Assembly (NCBI GenBank): GCA_947623765.1
Contig: CANQIG010000102.1
Span: 1 to 7,011 of the forward strand
Reading direction: 5' to 3'
Origin: an uncultured Clostridia bacterium
GTDB taxonomy: Bacteria; Bacillota; Clostridia; Oscillospirales; Acutalibacteraceae
Length of the DNA stretch: 7,011 nt
In this document: positions 1-5,791 of the stretch, piece after piece
How the letters are laid out: each line of letters begins with the position of its first letter
How positions within the stretch are numbered: position 1 is the first letter of the stretch
The notes under the pieces: model-generated
The model's database searches: none
Told to the model about the DNA's origin: nothing
Seen by the model: only the letters and a program-made list of their open reading frames with translations
Program-made: the position numbers and the translations under genes

Positions 1-30
1 CCATTCCCTGATGCTTTACCCCACTGCCCC

Positions 31-75
31 CAAAAGCAAAACGGGCCGCCGTGCCAAGCCGGCACGCGGCGGTCC
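31..75 (-). terminator. Probable rho-independent terminator after the GH2/small-ORF unit
   Basis: Read on the minus strand, a GC-rich stem (arms 61-72 and 46-55, ten base pairs with a two-base bulge at 65-66 and a five-base loop at 56-60) can extend through 74-75 pairing with 43-44. It is followed by GTTTTGCTTTT at 32-42. The stem starts 11 to 14 bases after the stop of the small ORF, where a transcription unit should end. The T-tract is interrupted by GC, so termination may be incomplete. The element is seen directly; its activity is inferred. Confidence 0.65.
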
Positions 76-85
76 GTCCGTTCCG

Positions 86-223
86 TCACTGCTCCGAACG
101 CCTTCCCGCGATCCCCCGGAAGAGATCGATGAGGAAAAAGGTCATCCCCGCGCAGAGATTCACAAATCCGCTCCCGAGGAAGATGATCTCGAGGATCTTG
201 ATCACGCCGATTCCTTTTTTCAT
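86..223 (-). CDS. Small hydrophobic protein, 45 aa, function unknown
   Basis: This short ORF starts with ATG at 223 and ends with TGA at 86. The product begins MKKGIGVIKILEIIFLGSGF and ends with the charged tail FRGIAGRRSEQ. Residues about 8 to 35 form one long hydrophobic stretch with a lysine-rich start, as expected for a single-pass inner-membrane miniprotein. The upstream sequence AAAGGGGGTGA (230-240) is nearly a full anti-Shine-Dalgarno match, with nine bases between the G-run and the ATG. It lies 49 bases after the GH2 stop and just before a terminator, so it is probably the last gene of the GH2 unit. I do not recognise the family. A competing frame from GTG at 227 stays open to the window edge, but it is arginine-rich and would run through the terminator hairpin, so I prefer this ORF. 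The gene is inferred from the ribosome site, composition and context. Confidence 0.5.
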   Translation of the reverse strand: MKKGIGVIKILEIIFLGSGFVNLCAGMTFFLIDLFRGIAGRRSEQ

Positions 224-250
224 CCACGGTCACCCCCTTTCCGTTTCGCA

Positions 251-267
251 GGGCGGCCCTGCCGCCC
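251..267 (-). promoter_or_regulatory. GC hairpin just after the GH2 stop codon
   Basis: This is a perfect seven-base-pair stem (arms 251-257 and 261-267) with a three-base loop, starting five bases after the GH2 stop. No T-tract follows on the minus strand, so it is not a standard terminator. It could protect the GH2 transcript's 3' end, or attenuate passage into the small ORF whose ribosome site begins ten bases further on. The structure is seen; the role is inferred. Confidence 0.4.
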
Positions 268-272
268 GATTC

Positions 273-2621
273 TCAGAGCGAAACCGCTGTCTCCAGTCCC
301 GCCGCGCGGAACGTCAAAACGGCGGGACCGTCCGTTTGCACGATCGCCAGCGCGCAGCCCTCGGAGAGCGTCGCGGTCCGCGCGAGGAACCCGCGGTCAT
401 GGCACGTGGTCTCGCTGCCGAACCCAAGGAGCTTTGCCGCGCCGGAGATCCCGACGGAGACCTCTCCGTCGGAGAATACCCGGCGTCCCTCGCCGTCCAA
501 GAGGCGGACATTCAGGAAGGTCAGCCCGCCGAACGTCTCCGGCTCTACGCGAAGCTCCTTCGGGGCGCCCGCCGTCGCAAGGACGCACCGGCCCGTCTCC
601 GCGCCGTTCTCATACGACACGGCGAGGAGCTCGCCCGGCTCGTACGACGTTACAAATTGCGCCTCATACGAAGTCTCCCTGCCGCACGGCTTTTTCCCGA
701 GCGAAACGCCGTTTTGGAAAAGCTCCACCTCGTCCCCTCCGGCGTAGACCTGCACGAAAACGGGCTTGCCCACCTGCCCGGGCCATGTGTAGTTCTCCAC
801 GCAGTCGGTGTACTTCCACGGTCCGAAGCTGCGCGGCGCGCCGAACCGCGCCGGGTCCTGCACCGCGATATACGGCCCCTTCCGCAGCCCGAAAACGGTC
901 TCCCGGTAATACGAGACCGGCCGCCGCACGCCGATCGCCGAGATGTCCCCGCCCGTGCTCACGAGCGACGGGAACACCGGCGGCACCTCTCCCAGATAGT
1001 CCCAGCCGGTCCAGGTGAAGTCCCCGATCACCGCCGGGCACGCGAGGATCGCCGCCCAGTTCCGCGCGATCTCCTTCGGATACGTCTCCGTGCCGACCAT
1101 CACGCGGTCCGGGTACGCCGCCGCGTCGCGCAGGTACCGCGCCGTCATGTAATTGTAGCCGAGCACATCCACCGTCGGCTCCAGCTTTTCGAGCAGCCCG
1201 CTCAGGACCTCATGCACGGTGATCTCGTCCATGTGGTTCTCCATCGCGCCCATAAAGGCGTTCACGTCGCCCTTGCCGACCTCCTGCCCGGTAATGTCCC
1301 GCACGATCCGCTGCAATCCGTCCCCGGCGGCAAACGCGCCGTTGATCCCGTTCGTCGTGAAGCGCGTCGGGTCCAGCGCCCGGAATTTCTCGCCGATCTC
1401 CCGGCTCAGCTCGATCCCGCGCTCCGTCGCGATGTCGAAGATCTCGTTCCCTGTGGAATACAGCACCACGCACGGGTGGTTGTAATCCGCCGCGACCATC
1501 GCTTCGGCTTCCTTTTCCCAGTTCTCTTCAAAGCCGAAGGAGTTGTCAAAATGCTTTTTCGGCTTGTTCCACGCGTCCGTGAGCTCATCCATGAGGAAAA
1601 CGCCCAGCGCGTCGCAGGCGCGCAGCAGCGATTGGCTCGCGTGGTTGTGCGCGGAACGCACCGCGTTGAACCCCGCCTGCTTCAGCCGCAGGACCCGGCG
1701 GTACTCGTAGCCGTCGTACGATGCAGCGCCGAGGAGCGCCGCGTCGTGGTGGACGCACGCGCCGCGCAGCTTCACCGGCACGCCGTTGACGCGCAGCCCG
1801 TGCTTCGCGTCGAGCGAGAGCTTCCGGATCCCCGTGCAGACGGTCTCCGCGTCATTCTCGCCGTTCTCCGCCGTGACGGAGACCTCTACCGTGTAGAGAT
1901 CCGGCGTGTCTCCGCTCCAGAGCCTCGCGTTTTCGAGGAAGAAGCGCTTGCGCAACGTGACAGTCTCATTCCCGCGCAGCCGCACGGGGAAGCTCCGGCC
2001 GGCCGCCTCCCCGCCGTCCGGGTCGAGGAGCCGGATCTGCGCCGTCGCGGTCTGCGCCGTCCCGCCGTTTTCGATCTTCGCCTCCACCTCGACGAGCGCG
2101 CCGCCGTCGCCGACCTCCACCGTCGTGAACCGTACGCCGTACGGCGTGAAATGCACCGCCGGCGCGTGGAGCAGGTACACATCCCGATAGATCCCCGCGC
2201 CGCTGTACCAGCGCGTGTTCCGGTCGCCGCAGCGCACGAGCACGAGAATTTCATTCTCCGCGCCGAACCGCAGGTAGTCCTGCGCCTCGACGGTGAACTC
2301 CCGGTATCCGGAGTCGCACGTCCCCGCGAGCGACTGGTTCACGTAGACCGCCGCGTGGCAGTAAACGCCCTCAAAGGCGAGCACGACCTTCCCGCCGCGC
2401 CACGCCTCCGGCACAAAAAACGTCTTGTGATATTTATATACGCCCGCGTCCAGGAACCCTGTGCTGCCGCCGTTCGCGCTGTCCGCACGCTGCGCTTCGC
2501 AGAACATCGCGTCGTGCGGCAGATCGACGGTCAAAGCGTCCGCCGAGACATTCGCCACAAGCTCAAAGGGGTCCGCATCCTTCCAAAATCTCCATCCGGC
2601 ATTGAACTTTTCTCTCTGCAC
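273..2621 (-). CDS. Glycoside hydrolase family 2, beta-galactosidase-like (DUF4982 type)
   Basis: The product is a 782-residue retaining exo-glycosidase that should release terminal beta-linked sugars from small oligosaccharides or glycosides. The N-terminal jelly-roll sugar-binding domain covers about residues 1-160 and an immunoglobulin-like domain about 165-275. The TIM barrel (about 280-580) carries HHD at 291-293, the acid/base glutamate E393 in STGNEI, the likely nucleophile E512 in GTETYP, and the barrel motif DFTWTGWDYLGE at 534-545. A DUF4982-like domain (about 600-665) and a C-terminal beta domain with LLGFGS at 731-736 follow. This matches full-length DUF4982-type GH2 proteins. No signal peptide is visible, so it probably acts in the cytoplasm on imported substrates, although no sugar transporter lies in the window. 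The start is GTG; GAGGG lies seven bases upstream and the next residues (EKFNAGWRFWK) fit the usual GH2 N-terminus. It has its own promoter at 2667-2695. The exact sugar (galactoside, glucuronide or other) cannot be read from sequence alone. Confidence 0.93.
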   Translation of the reverse strand: MQREKFNAGWRFWKDADPFELVANVSADALTVDLPHDAMFCEAQRADSANGGSTGFLDAGVYKYHKTFFVPEAWRGGKVVLAFEGVYCHAAVYVNQSLAGTCDSGYREFTVEAQDYLRFGAENEILVLVRCGDRNTRWYSGAGIYRDVYLLHAPAVHFTPYGVRFTTVEVGDGGALVEVEAKIENGGTAQTATAQIRLLDPDGGEAAGRSFPVRLRGNETVTLRKRFFLENARLWSGDTPDLYTVEVSVTAENGENDAETVCTGIRKLSLDAKHGLRVNGVPVKLRGACVHHDAALLGAASYDGYEYRRVLRLKQAGFNAVRSAHNHASQSLLRACDALGVFLMDELTDAWNKPKKHFDNSFGFEENWEKEAEAMVAADYNHPCVVLYSTGNEIFDIATERGIELSREIGEKFRALDPTRFTTNGINGAFAAGDGLQRIVRDITGQEVGKGDVNAFMGAMENHMDEITVHEVLSGLLEKLEPTVDVLGYNYMTARYLRDAAAYPDRVMVGTETYPKEIARNWAAILACPAVIGDFTWTGWDYLGEVPPVFPSLVSTGGDISAIGVRRPVSYYRETVFGLRKGPYIAVQDPARFGAPRSFGPWKYTDCVENYTWPGQVGKPVFVQVYAGGDEVELFQNGVSLGKKPCGRETSYEAQFVTSYEPGELLAVSYENGAETGRCVLATAGAPKELRVEPETFGGLTFLNVRLLDGEGRRVFSDGEVSVGISGAAKLLGFGSETTCHDRGFLARTATLSEGCALAIVQTDGPAVLTFRAAGLETAVSL

Positions 2622-2649
2622 GTCTTCGCCCTCTTTCCGTTAATTGATA

Positions 2650-2683
2650 AACCGTATTATGATTATAGTATAGCATGACGGTT
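2650..2683 (-). promoter_or_regulatory. Inverted repeat bracketing the GH2 -10 box, possible operator
   Basis: Perfect six-base arms (AACCGT at 2678-2683 and ACGGTT at 2650-2655, minus-strand reading) flank the -10 box. One arm lies in the promoter spacer and the other near the expected start of transcription. A repressor binding here would block the GH2 promoter. The arms are short and 22 bases apart, so chance is a real alternative, and no regulator gene is in the window. Confidence 0.25.
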
Positions 2684-2695
2684 CGCGTCTGTCCA
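2667..2695 (-). promoter_or_regulatory. Sigma-A promoter for the GH2 gene
   Basis: On the minus strand, TGGACA (2690-2695, five of six consensus bases) is followed after exactly 17 bases by TATACT (2667-2672, five of six), preceded by TGC as an extended -10. An overlapping TATAAT lies five bases further downstream, but it has no suitably spaced -35. Transcription would start near 2660, giving a leader of about 40 bases before the GTG. The promoter begins four bases after the acpS stop, in an AT-rich patch that contrasts with the GC-rich surroundings, so the GH2 unit can be expressed apart from the upstream operon. Confidence 0.72.
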
Positions 2696-2698
2696 TAT

Positions 2699-3163
2699 CT
2701 ACCTTTTGCCATATTCCGCGCCGCTCTCGCGCCGTTCTTTTTCGTCTTTCCTCCCCGGGCCGACCGCCTCCGCGACCGCCACGGCAAAATCTCCTTCCCC
2801 GCTGATCGAGATCAGCACGTCCTCCACGCCGACCGCCGCGAGCCGCGCCCAAAGTCCCTCCGGAAGGCACACCCTCGGGCTCCCGTCCGCCTCCCGCACG
2901 GTCTCCACCAGCCGAAAATCGAACCCCTTTTCCGGCAGCAGATGCGCCGCCGCCTTGAAGACCGCTTCCTTCGCGGCAAACCGTCCCGCGAGAAAAGCGG
3001 CGGGATCCGGTTCGCGGAACGCGATCTCCCGCTCCCGCTCCGAAAACGTCCGAAGCAAGAACGCGCTGTCTTCGCGCTCCGTCCGCCGCCGGATCTCCGG
3101 GACGTATACCAGATCGATCCCCACGCCCAGCGCAAAGCCGCCGGGCATTTTATTTTGCCCCAT
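2699..3163 (-). CDS. acpS: Holo-[acyl-carrier-protein] synthase (4'-phosphopantetheinyl transferase)
   Basis: AcpS moves the 4'-phosphopantetheine arm of coenzyme A onto the conserved serine of acyl carrier protein, making the active carrier in the cytoplasm. The 154-residue product shows the family motifs: LGVGIDLV with Mg-binding Asp17, then GRFAAKEAVFKA with Lys65-Glu66, and a final ISISGEGDFAVAVAEA strand. Most family members have SHE in the last motif; here it is SGE, so the histidine is missing. The tail after about residue 135 is very charged (GRKDEKERRESGAEYGKR), and the protein is longer than the usual 120-130 residues. The ATG at 3163 is chosen because AAAGGGG lies seven bases upstream; the ATG at 3148 is a plausible alternative giving 149 residues. 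With the first start the gene overlaps the hydrolase gene by 14 bases, suggesting translational coupling. An acyl carrier protein is encoded at the other end of the same gene run, a likely partner. Confidence 0.92.
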   Translation of the reverse strand: MGQNKMPGGFALGVGIDLVYVPEIRRRTEREDSAFLLRTFSEREREIAFREPDPAAFLAGRFAAKEAVFKAAAHLLPEKGFDFRLVETVREADGSPRVCLPEGLWARLAAVGVEDVLISISGEGDFAVAVAEAVGPGRKDEKERRESGAEYGKR

Positions 3164-3947
3164 CTTCCTGCCCCTTTCCCACGATGATGCAGACCGGTCC
3201 TTCGGCCTCCCGATTCCACGGCTCCAAAAAATACGCCGTCCCCGTGTAGCTCGGGATGTACGAATAAAAATAGTCGGTCCCCTTTTTCCGCCCGACCAGC
3301 TCGGCGCACGCGGCGAACCGGTCGAGCCAGTTCTTCGCAAACGGCTTCGTGTAATGCCCGAAAACGAACCGGTCAAACGGCAGCAAACGAAGCCGCGTCA
3401 GCGTCTCCCGGTACGCCGAAAGGGAAGCGCCGTCCATGAACAGGCACATCTGCGGCGTGCAGGCGTCCCCGGAGAGCAGCAGCCTCCGTTCCGGGAGCAG
3501 CAGCCCGACGCTCCCCGGCGTGTGCCCGGGCAGCGGGACGACCTGCGCGTGCAGCCCGCCGAGGTCAAAGCACCGCGCTGGATCGAGCGGCCGCAGGTTC
3601 TCCGTATGGGACAGGCTCTCCGCGCAGCGCGAGAGATCCAGCCCGGAATTTCTCCCGCGTTCCGCGACGACCTCCCGGTTCCGCCCGATGAGCGCGAGAT
3701 CCGCCGAATGCAGGTACACCTCGGGAAATGGGCCGTTTCCGCCCATATGGTCCAGGTGCGCGTGGCTGTTGACGACCGTCAGGGGGAGCGCCGTGCGCGA
3801 CTCGACGAATCGCTTCAGGTCCCCCACGCCGATCATCGTGTCAAAAAGCAGCGCGCCCTTCTCCCCGAGGAGGAGCGTCGCGCAGTCCCCGACGCCGTCC
3901 GCGATCTGGAACACGCCCTCGTCGATCTGGAAGATCTCAAATTCCAT
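3150..3947 (-). CDS. Metallo-beta-lactamase-fold hydrolase, substrate unknown
   Basis: The 265-residue product has the metal-binding pattern of the MBL superfamily: HAHLDH at 62-67, GHTPGS at 141-146 (His142), SGDAC with Asp161, and FGH with His198. This set normally holds two metal ions that activate water for hydrolysis, as in glyoxalase II-like thioesterases, lactonases and related enzymes. No signal peptide or membrane segment is visible, so it should be cytoplasmic. The C-terminal part (about 205-265) contains YIPSYTGTAYFLEPWN and is not typical of glyoxalase II. The ATG at 3947 follows AAAGGGG by nine bases and begins a natural MBL strand; extending upstream to 4004 would translate through a strong hairpin, so it is rejected. 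The gene sits between a membrane protein gene and acpS and overlaps the latter. A thioesterase acting on acyl-CoA or acyl-ACP would fit these neighbours, but nothing in the sequence proves it. Confidence 0.88.
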   Translation of the reverse strand: MEFEIFQIDEGVFQIADGVGDCATLLLGEKGALLFDTMIGVGDLKRFVESRTALPLTVVNSHAHLDHMGGNGPFPEVYLHSADLALIGRNREVVAERGRNSGLDLSRCAESLSHTENLRPLDPARCFDLGGLHAQVVPLPGHTPGSVGLLLPERRLLLSGDACTPQMCLFMDGASLSAYRETLTRLRLLPFDRFVFGHYTKPFAKNWLDRFAACAELVGRKKGTDYFYSYIPSYTGTAYFLEPWNREAEGPVCIIVGKGQEDGAK

Positions 3948-3973
3948 GGAAAACACCCCTTTCTGCGGAAAGT

Positions 3974-4001
3974 CCCCCCGGCAGCAATCGCCGCCGGAGG
4001 G
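3974..4001 (-). promoter_or_regulatory. Strong 12-bp hairpin between the membrane-protein and hydrolase genes
   Basis: The 78-base gap holds a 12-base-pair stem (arms 3974-3985 and 3990-4001) with two G-U wobbles on the minus strand and a four-base loop. It is followed by ACTTTCC rather than a T-run, so it is at best a weak terminator. Directly downstream, CTTTC and GAAAG (3959-3972) can form a second small hairpin that covers part of the hydrolase ribosome site. The pair could tune transcription or translation of the hydrolase and acpS. The structures are seen; the function is inferred. Confidence 0.5.
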
Positions 4002-4025
4002 CACAGACAGACCGGATCAAATAGA

Positions 4026-4487
4026 TCATTCGCCGCAGATCTTCTTCGCGATGATCTCCGCAGGCTTGTTCCAAAGGAAGGAAACGATATACCCCACGAT
4101 GTAGATCGGAATGAAATTCGCGACGAGCGAGATGAAGAAGACCGGGAGCGGCGCATGGCCGAGAATGTTCACGTTGAAGAACGTCAGGATGATGCTGTTG
4201 ACGAACACATAGCCGAAATTCACGACCACGTTCACGAGCAGCCCGAACGGCAGGGAGTTCGGCTTCGCCTTGCAGAGCCCGGCAAAGCCGAGCCCCCACG
4301 GCACGAGCGGAATGAACATCCCAACGAGGAACGAGACCACATACGCGAGGCAGAAATTGATGAGCGTCAGGTTCAGCACGACCGTGCCCGTCCCGAGCAG
4401 CTGCGCCGTGATGCAGATGGCGATGCAGATGGGGATATTCATGATGAGCGTGTTGACGATCCGATACTTCAAACTCATTTTTGGCAT
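4026..4487 (-). CDS. Four-helix integral membrane protein, unknown function
   Basis: The 153-residue product starts MPKMSLKYRIVNTLIMNIPI and has four hydrophobic segments at about 10-32, 38-62, 82-105 and 114-138, with short polar links and a basic tail (KPAEIIAKKICGE). Segments 1-2 and 3-4 look loosely like two similar hairpins: each pair begins with an NxxxN-type stretch (NTLIMNIPI; NVVVNFGYVFVNS). I do not recognise a named family and see no catalytic motif. The ATG at 4487 is fixed by AGGAGGG six bases upstream (4494-4500); the ATG at 4478 lacks such spacing, and the one at 4508 lies before this site. The gene follows the MFS transporter gene by only 28 bases, so the two are surely co-transcribed. 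An accessory role to that transporter is possible but unproven. Confidence 0.87.
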   Translation of the reverse strand: MPKMSLKYRIVNTLIMNIPICIAICITAQLLGTGTVVLNLTLINFCLAYVVSFLVGMFIPLVPWGLGFAGLCKAKPNSLPFGLLVNVVVNFGYVFVNSIILTFFNVNILGHAPLPVFFISLVANFIPIYIVGYIVSFLWNKPAEIIAKKICGE

Positions 4488-4515
4488 GGAAAACCCTCCT
4501 CTTATCACAGGTATT

Positions 4516-5760
4516 TCAGGTTCCGGATTTCTTTTTTGCGACGGCCCGGTAGACCAGCGTCAGCAGGATCCCCGCGACCGAAAGCCCCGCCGCGATGAGA
4601 AACGCGTTCGTGTAGCCGCCGTCGCCGTAGTAGACGGACTTCATGATCGTCGGGCCGAAATACCCGGCCATCGCAAAGCCGATGAACATGATGCCGTAGT
4701 TGACACTGTTGTTCTTCGGCCCGAATTCATCTGCGGTGAATCCCGGGAAAACGCCCATGAACGCGCCGAAGCATACGCCGACCACCGAAACGCCGACGTA
4801 GAACAGAACAGCGGACCCTTCCCTGCAGAAATACAGCACGAGATTCCCGAGGACGGAGAGCACGCACGCGAGCGTCAGCGTGTTGACTCTGCCGATCTTA
4901 TCCGAGAGCGACCCGGCGGCCACCCTTCCGAGGGAATTGAACAGCGCCAGCACGGACACCGCGATGCCCGCCGCCCCGACGGACAGCCCGATCATCTCCT
5001 GTCCCACGGCGGACGCCTGCGAGATGATCATCATCCCGGAGAACGCGCCGCTCATGAGCGTCAGGATCATCAGGTAAAAGACGGGGCTTTGGAGCATCTG
5101 CAGCCAGTTTTTGTCCACCGGTCCGGCGCTCCCCTGCTTCTCCGTCTTCGGCTCGACCCACCCATCCGGCACGAAATCGGCCGGGCAGCGGATGATGAAC
5201 ATCGCCGAGACGCAGATGACAACGAGGAACACCGCGCCGACCACGATGAACGACGACGTCACGCCGACCGCGTCCACGAGCGCGTTGACAACCGGCGGCA
5301 GGATCACGGAGCTGAACCCGTAGGCCGCCGTCGTCAGCCCGCCGATCAGCCCGCGCTTATCCGGGAAGAACTTCACGCAGCAGCTGATCGTGCAGCCGTA
5401 GGCGAGGCCGAGGCCCAGCCCGCCGAGCAGGCCGTACGTCACCGTCAGCATCGCGACGGAACCGACGAACCCCGAGAGGATCATCCCCGCGCCGAACATC
5501 AGCCCGCCGGTGAAGATCACCGCGCGCGGCCCGAACTTGTCGTTGACGAAGCCGCCGGAGATCATCGTGATCGGCCCGACGGAGTTCGCGACCGTGTAGA
5601 CGATCGCGAGGTCCGCCGCCGTCAGGGCTTCCCCTGTGACCCGGCTCAGGTGTTCCGCCATCGGAGACGCAAACACGCTCCACGCGTACACCGAGCCGAG
5701 ACAGAGGTTGGTAAGGCAAGCAAACAGCAGGACAAGCCACCTGCGTTTTGTCATACTCAT
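4516..5760 (-). CDS. MFS transporter, OFA (oxalate/formate antiporter) family
   Basis: This 414-residue inner-membrane carrier probably moves a small carboxylate in or out of the cell. It has about 12 helices, six on each side of a polar central loop (about 195-220). Family marks include LGSVYAWSVF at 21-30, the loop GGFVNDKFGPR at 69-79 (MFS signature between helices 2 and 3), the counterpart GRVAAGSLSDKIGR at 278-291 in the second half, and NYGIMFIGFAMAGYFGP at 354-370 in helix 11. Arg279 in helix 8 probably matches the substrate-binding Arg272 of OxlT. Helix 11 has no lysine like OxlT Lys355, so oxalate is unlikely; pyruvate, formate or another monocarboxylate is more plausible. The ATG at 5760 follows GGAG by nine bases; an in-frame ATG two codons later is possible. 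It lies 31 bases after the phosphotransacetylase-like gene, which suggests import of a fermentable acid or export of an acid product. Confidence 0.9.
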   Translation of the reverse strand: MSMTKRRWLVLLFACLTNLCLGSVYAWSVFASPMAEHLSRVTGEALTAADLAIVYTVANSVGPITMISGGFVNDKFGPRAVIFTGGLMFGAGMILSGFVGSVAMLTVTYGLLGGLGLGLAYGCTISCCVKFFPDKRGLIGGLTTAAYGFSSVILPPVVNALVDAVGVTSSFIVVGAVFLVVICVSAMFIIRCPADFVPDGWVEPKTEKQGSAGPVDKNWLQMLQSPVFYLMILTLMSGAFSGMMIISQASAVGQEMIGLSVGAAGIAVSVLALFNSLGRVAAGSLSDKIGRVNTLTLACVLSVLGNLVLYFCREGSAVLFYVGVSVVGVCFGAFMGVFPGFTADEFGPKNNSVNYGIMFIGFAMAGYFGPTIMKSVYYGDGGYTNAFLIAAGLSVAGILLTLVYRAVAKKKSGT

Positions 5761-5791
5761 AGCGTATTACTCCGTATTCCTTCCGCGCGGC

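Noticed and set aside
1..227. A minus-strand frame from GTG at 227 open to the window edge
   Set aside because: The product is Arg/Asp-rich and would read through the terminator-like hairpin. The overlapping ATG frame at 223 is hydrophobic and ends just before that hairpin.
51..2678. An 875-codon open frame on the plus strand opposite the GH2 gene
   Set aside because: It is a shadow of the GC-biased codon positions of GH2. The translation is rich in Arg, Ala, Pro and His with no domain or ribosome site, while the minus strand encodes clear GH2 motifs.
3948..4004. An upstream start for the hydrolase at 4004 (19 extra residues)
   Set aside because: It would translate through the 12-bp hairpin and bypass the AAAGGGG site. 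The added residues do not resemble an MBL N-terminus.
2706..4598. A 630-codon plus-strand open frame across acpS, the hydrolase and the membrane-protein gene
   Set aside because: It runs antisense through three recognisable genes and their gaps and gives low-complexity Arg/Glu/Pro-rich sequence, which is typical of GC-rich antisense frames.
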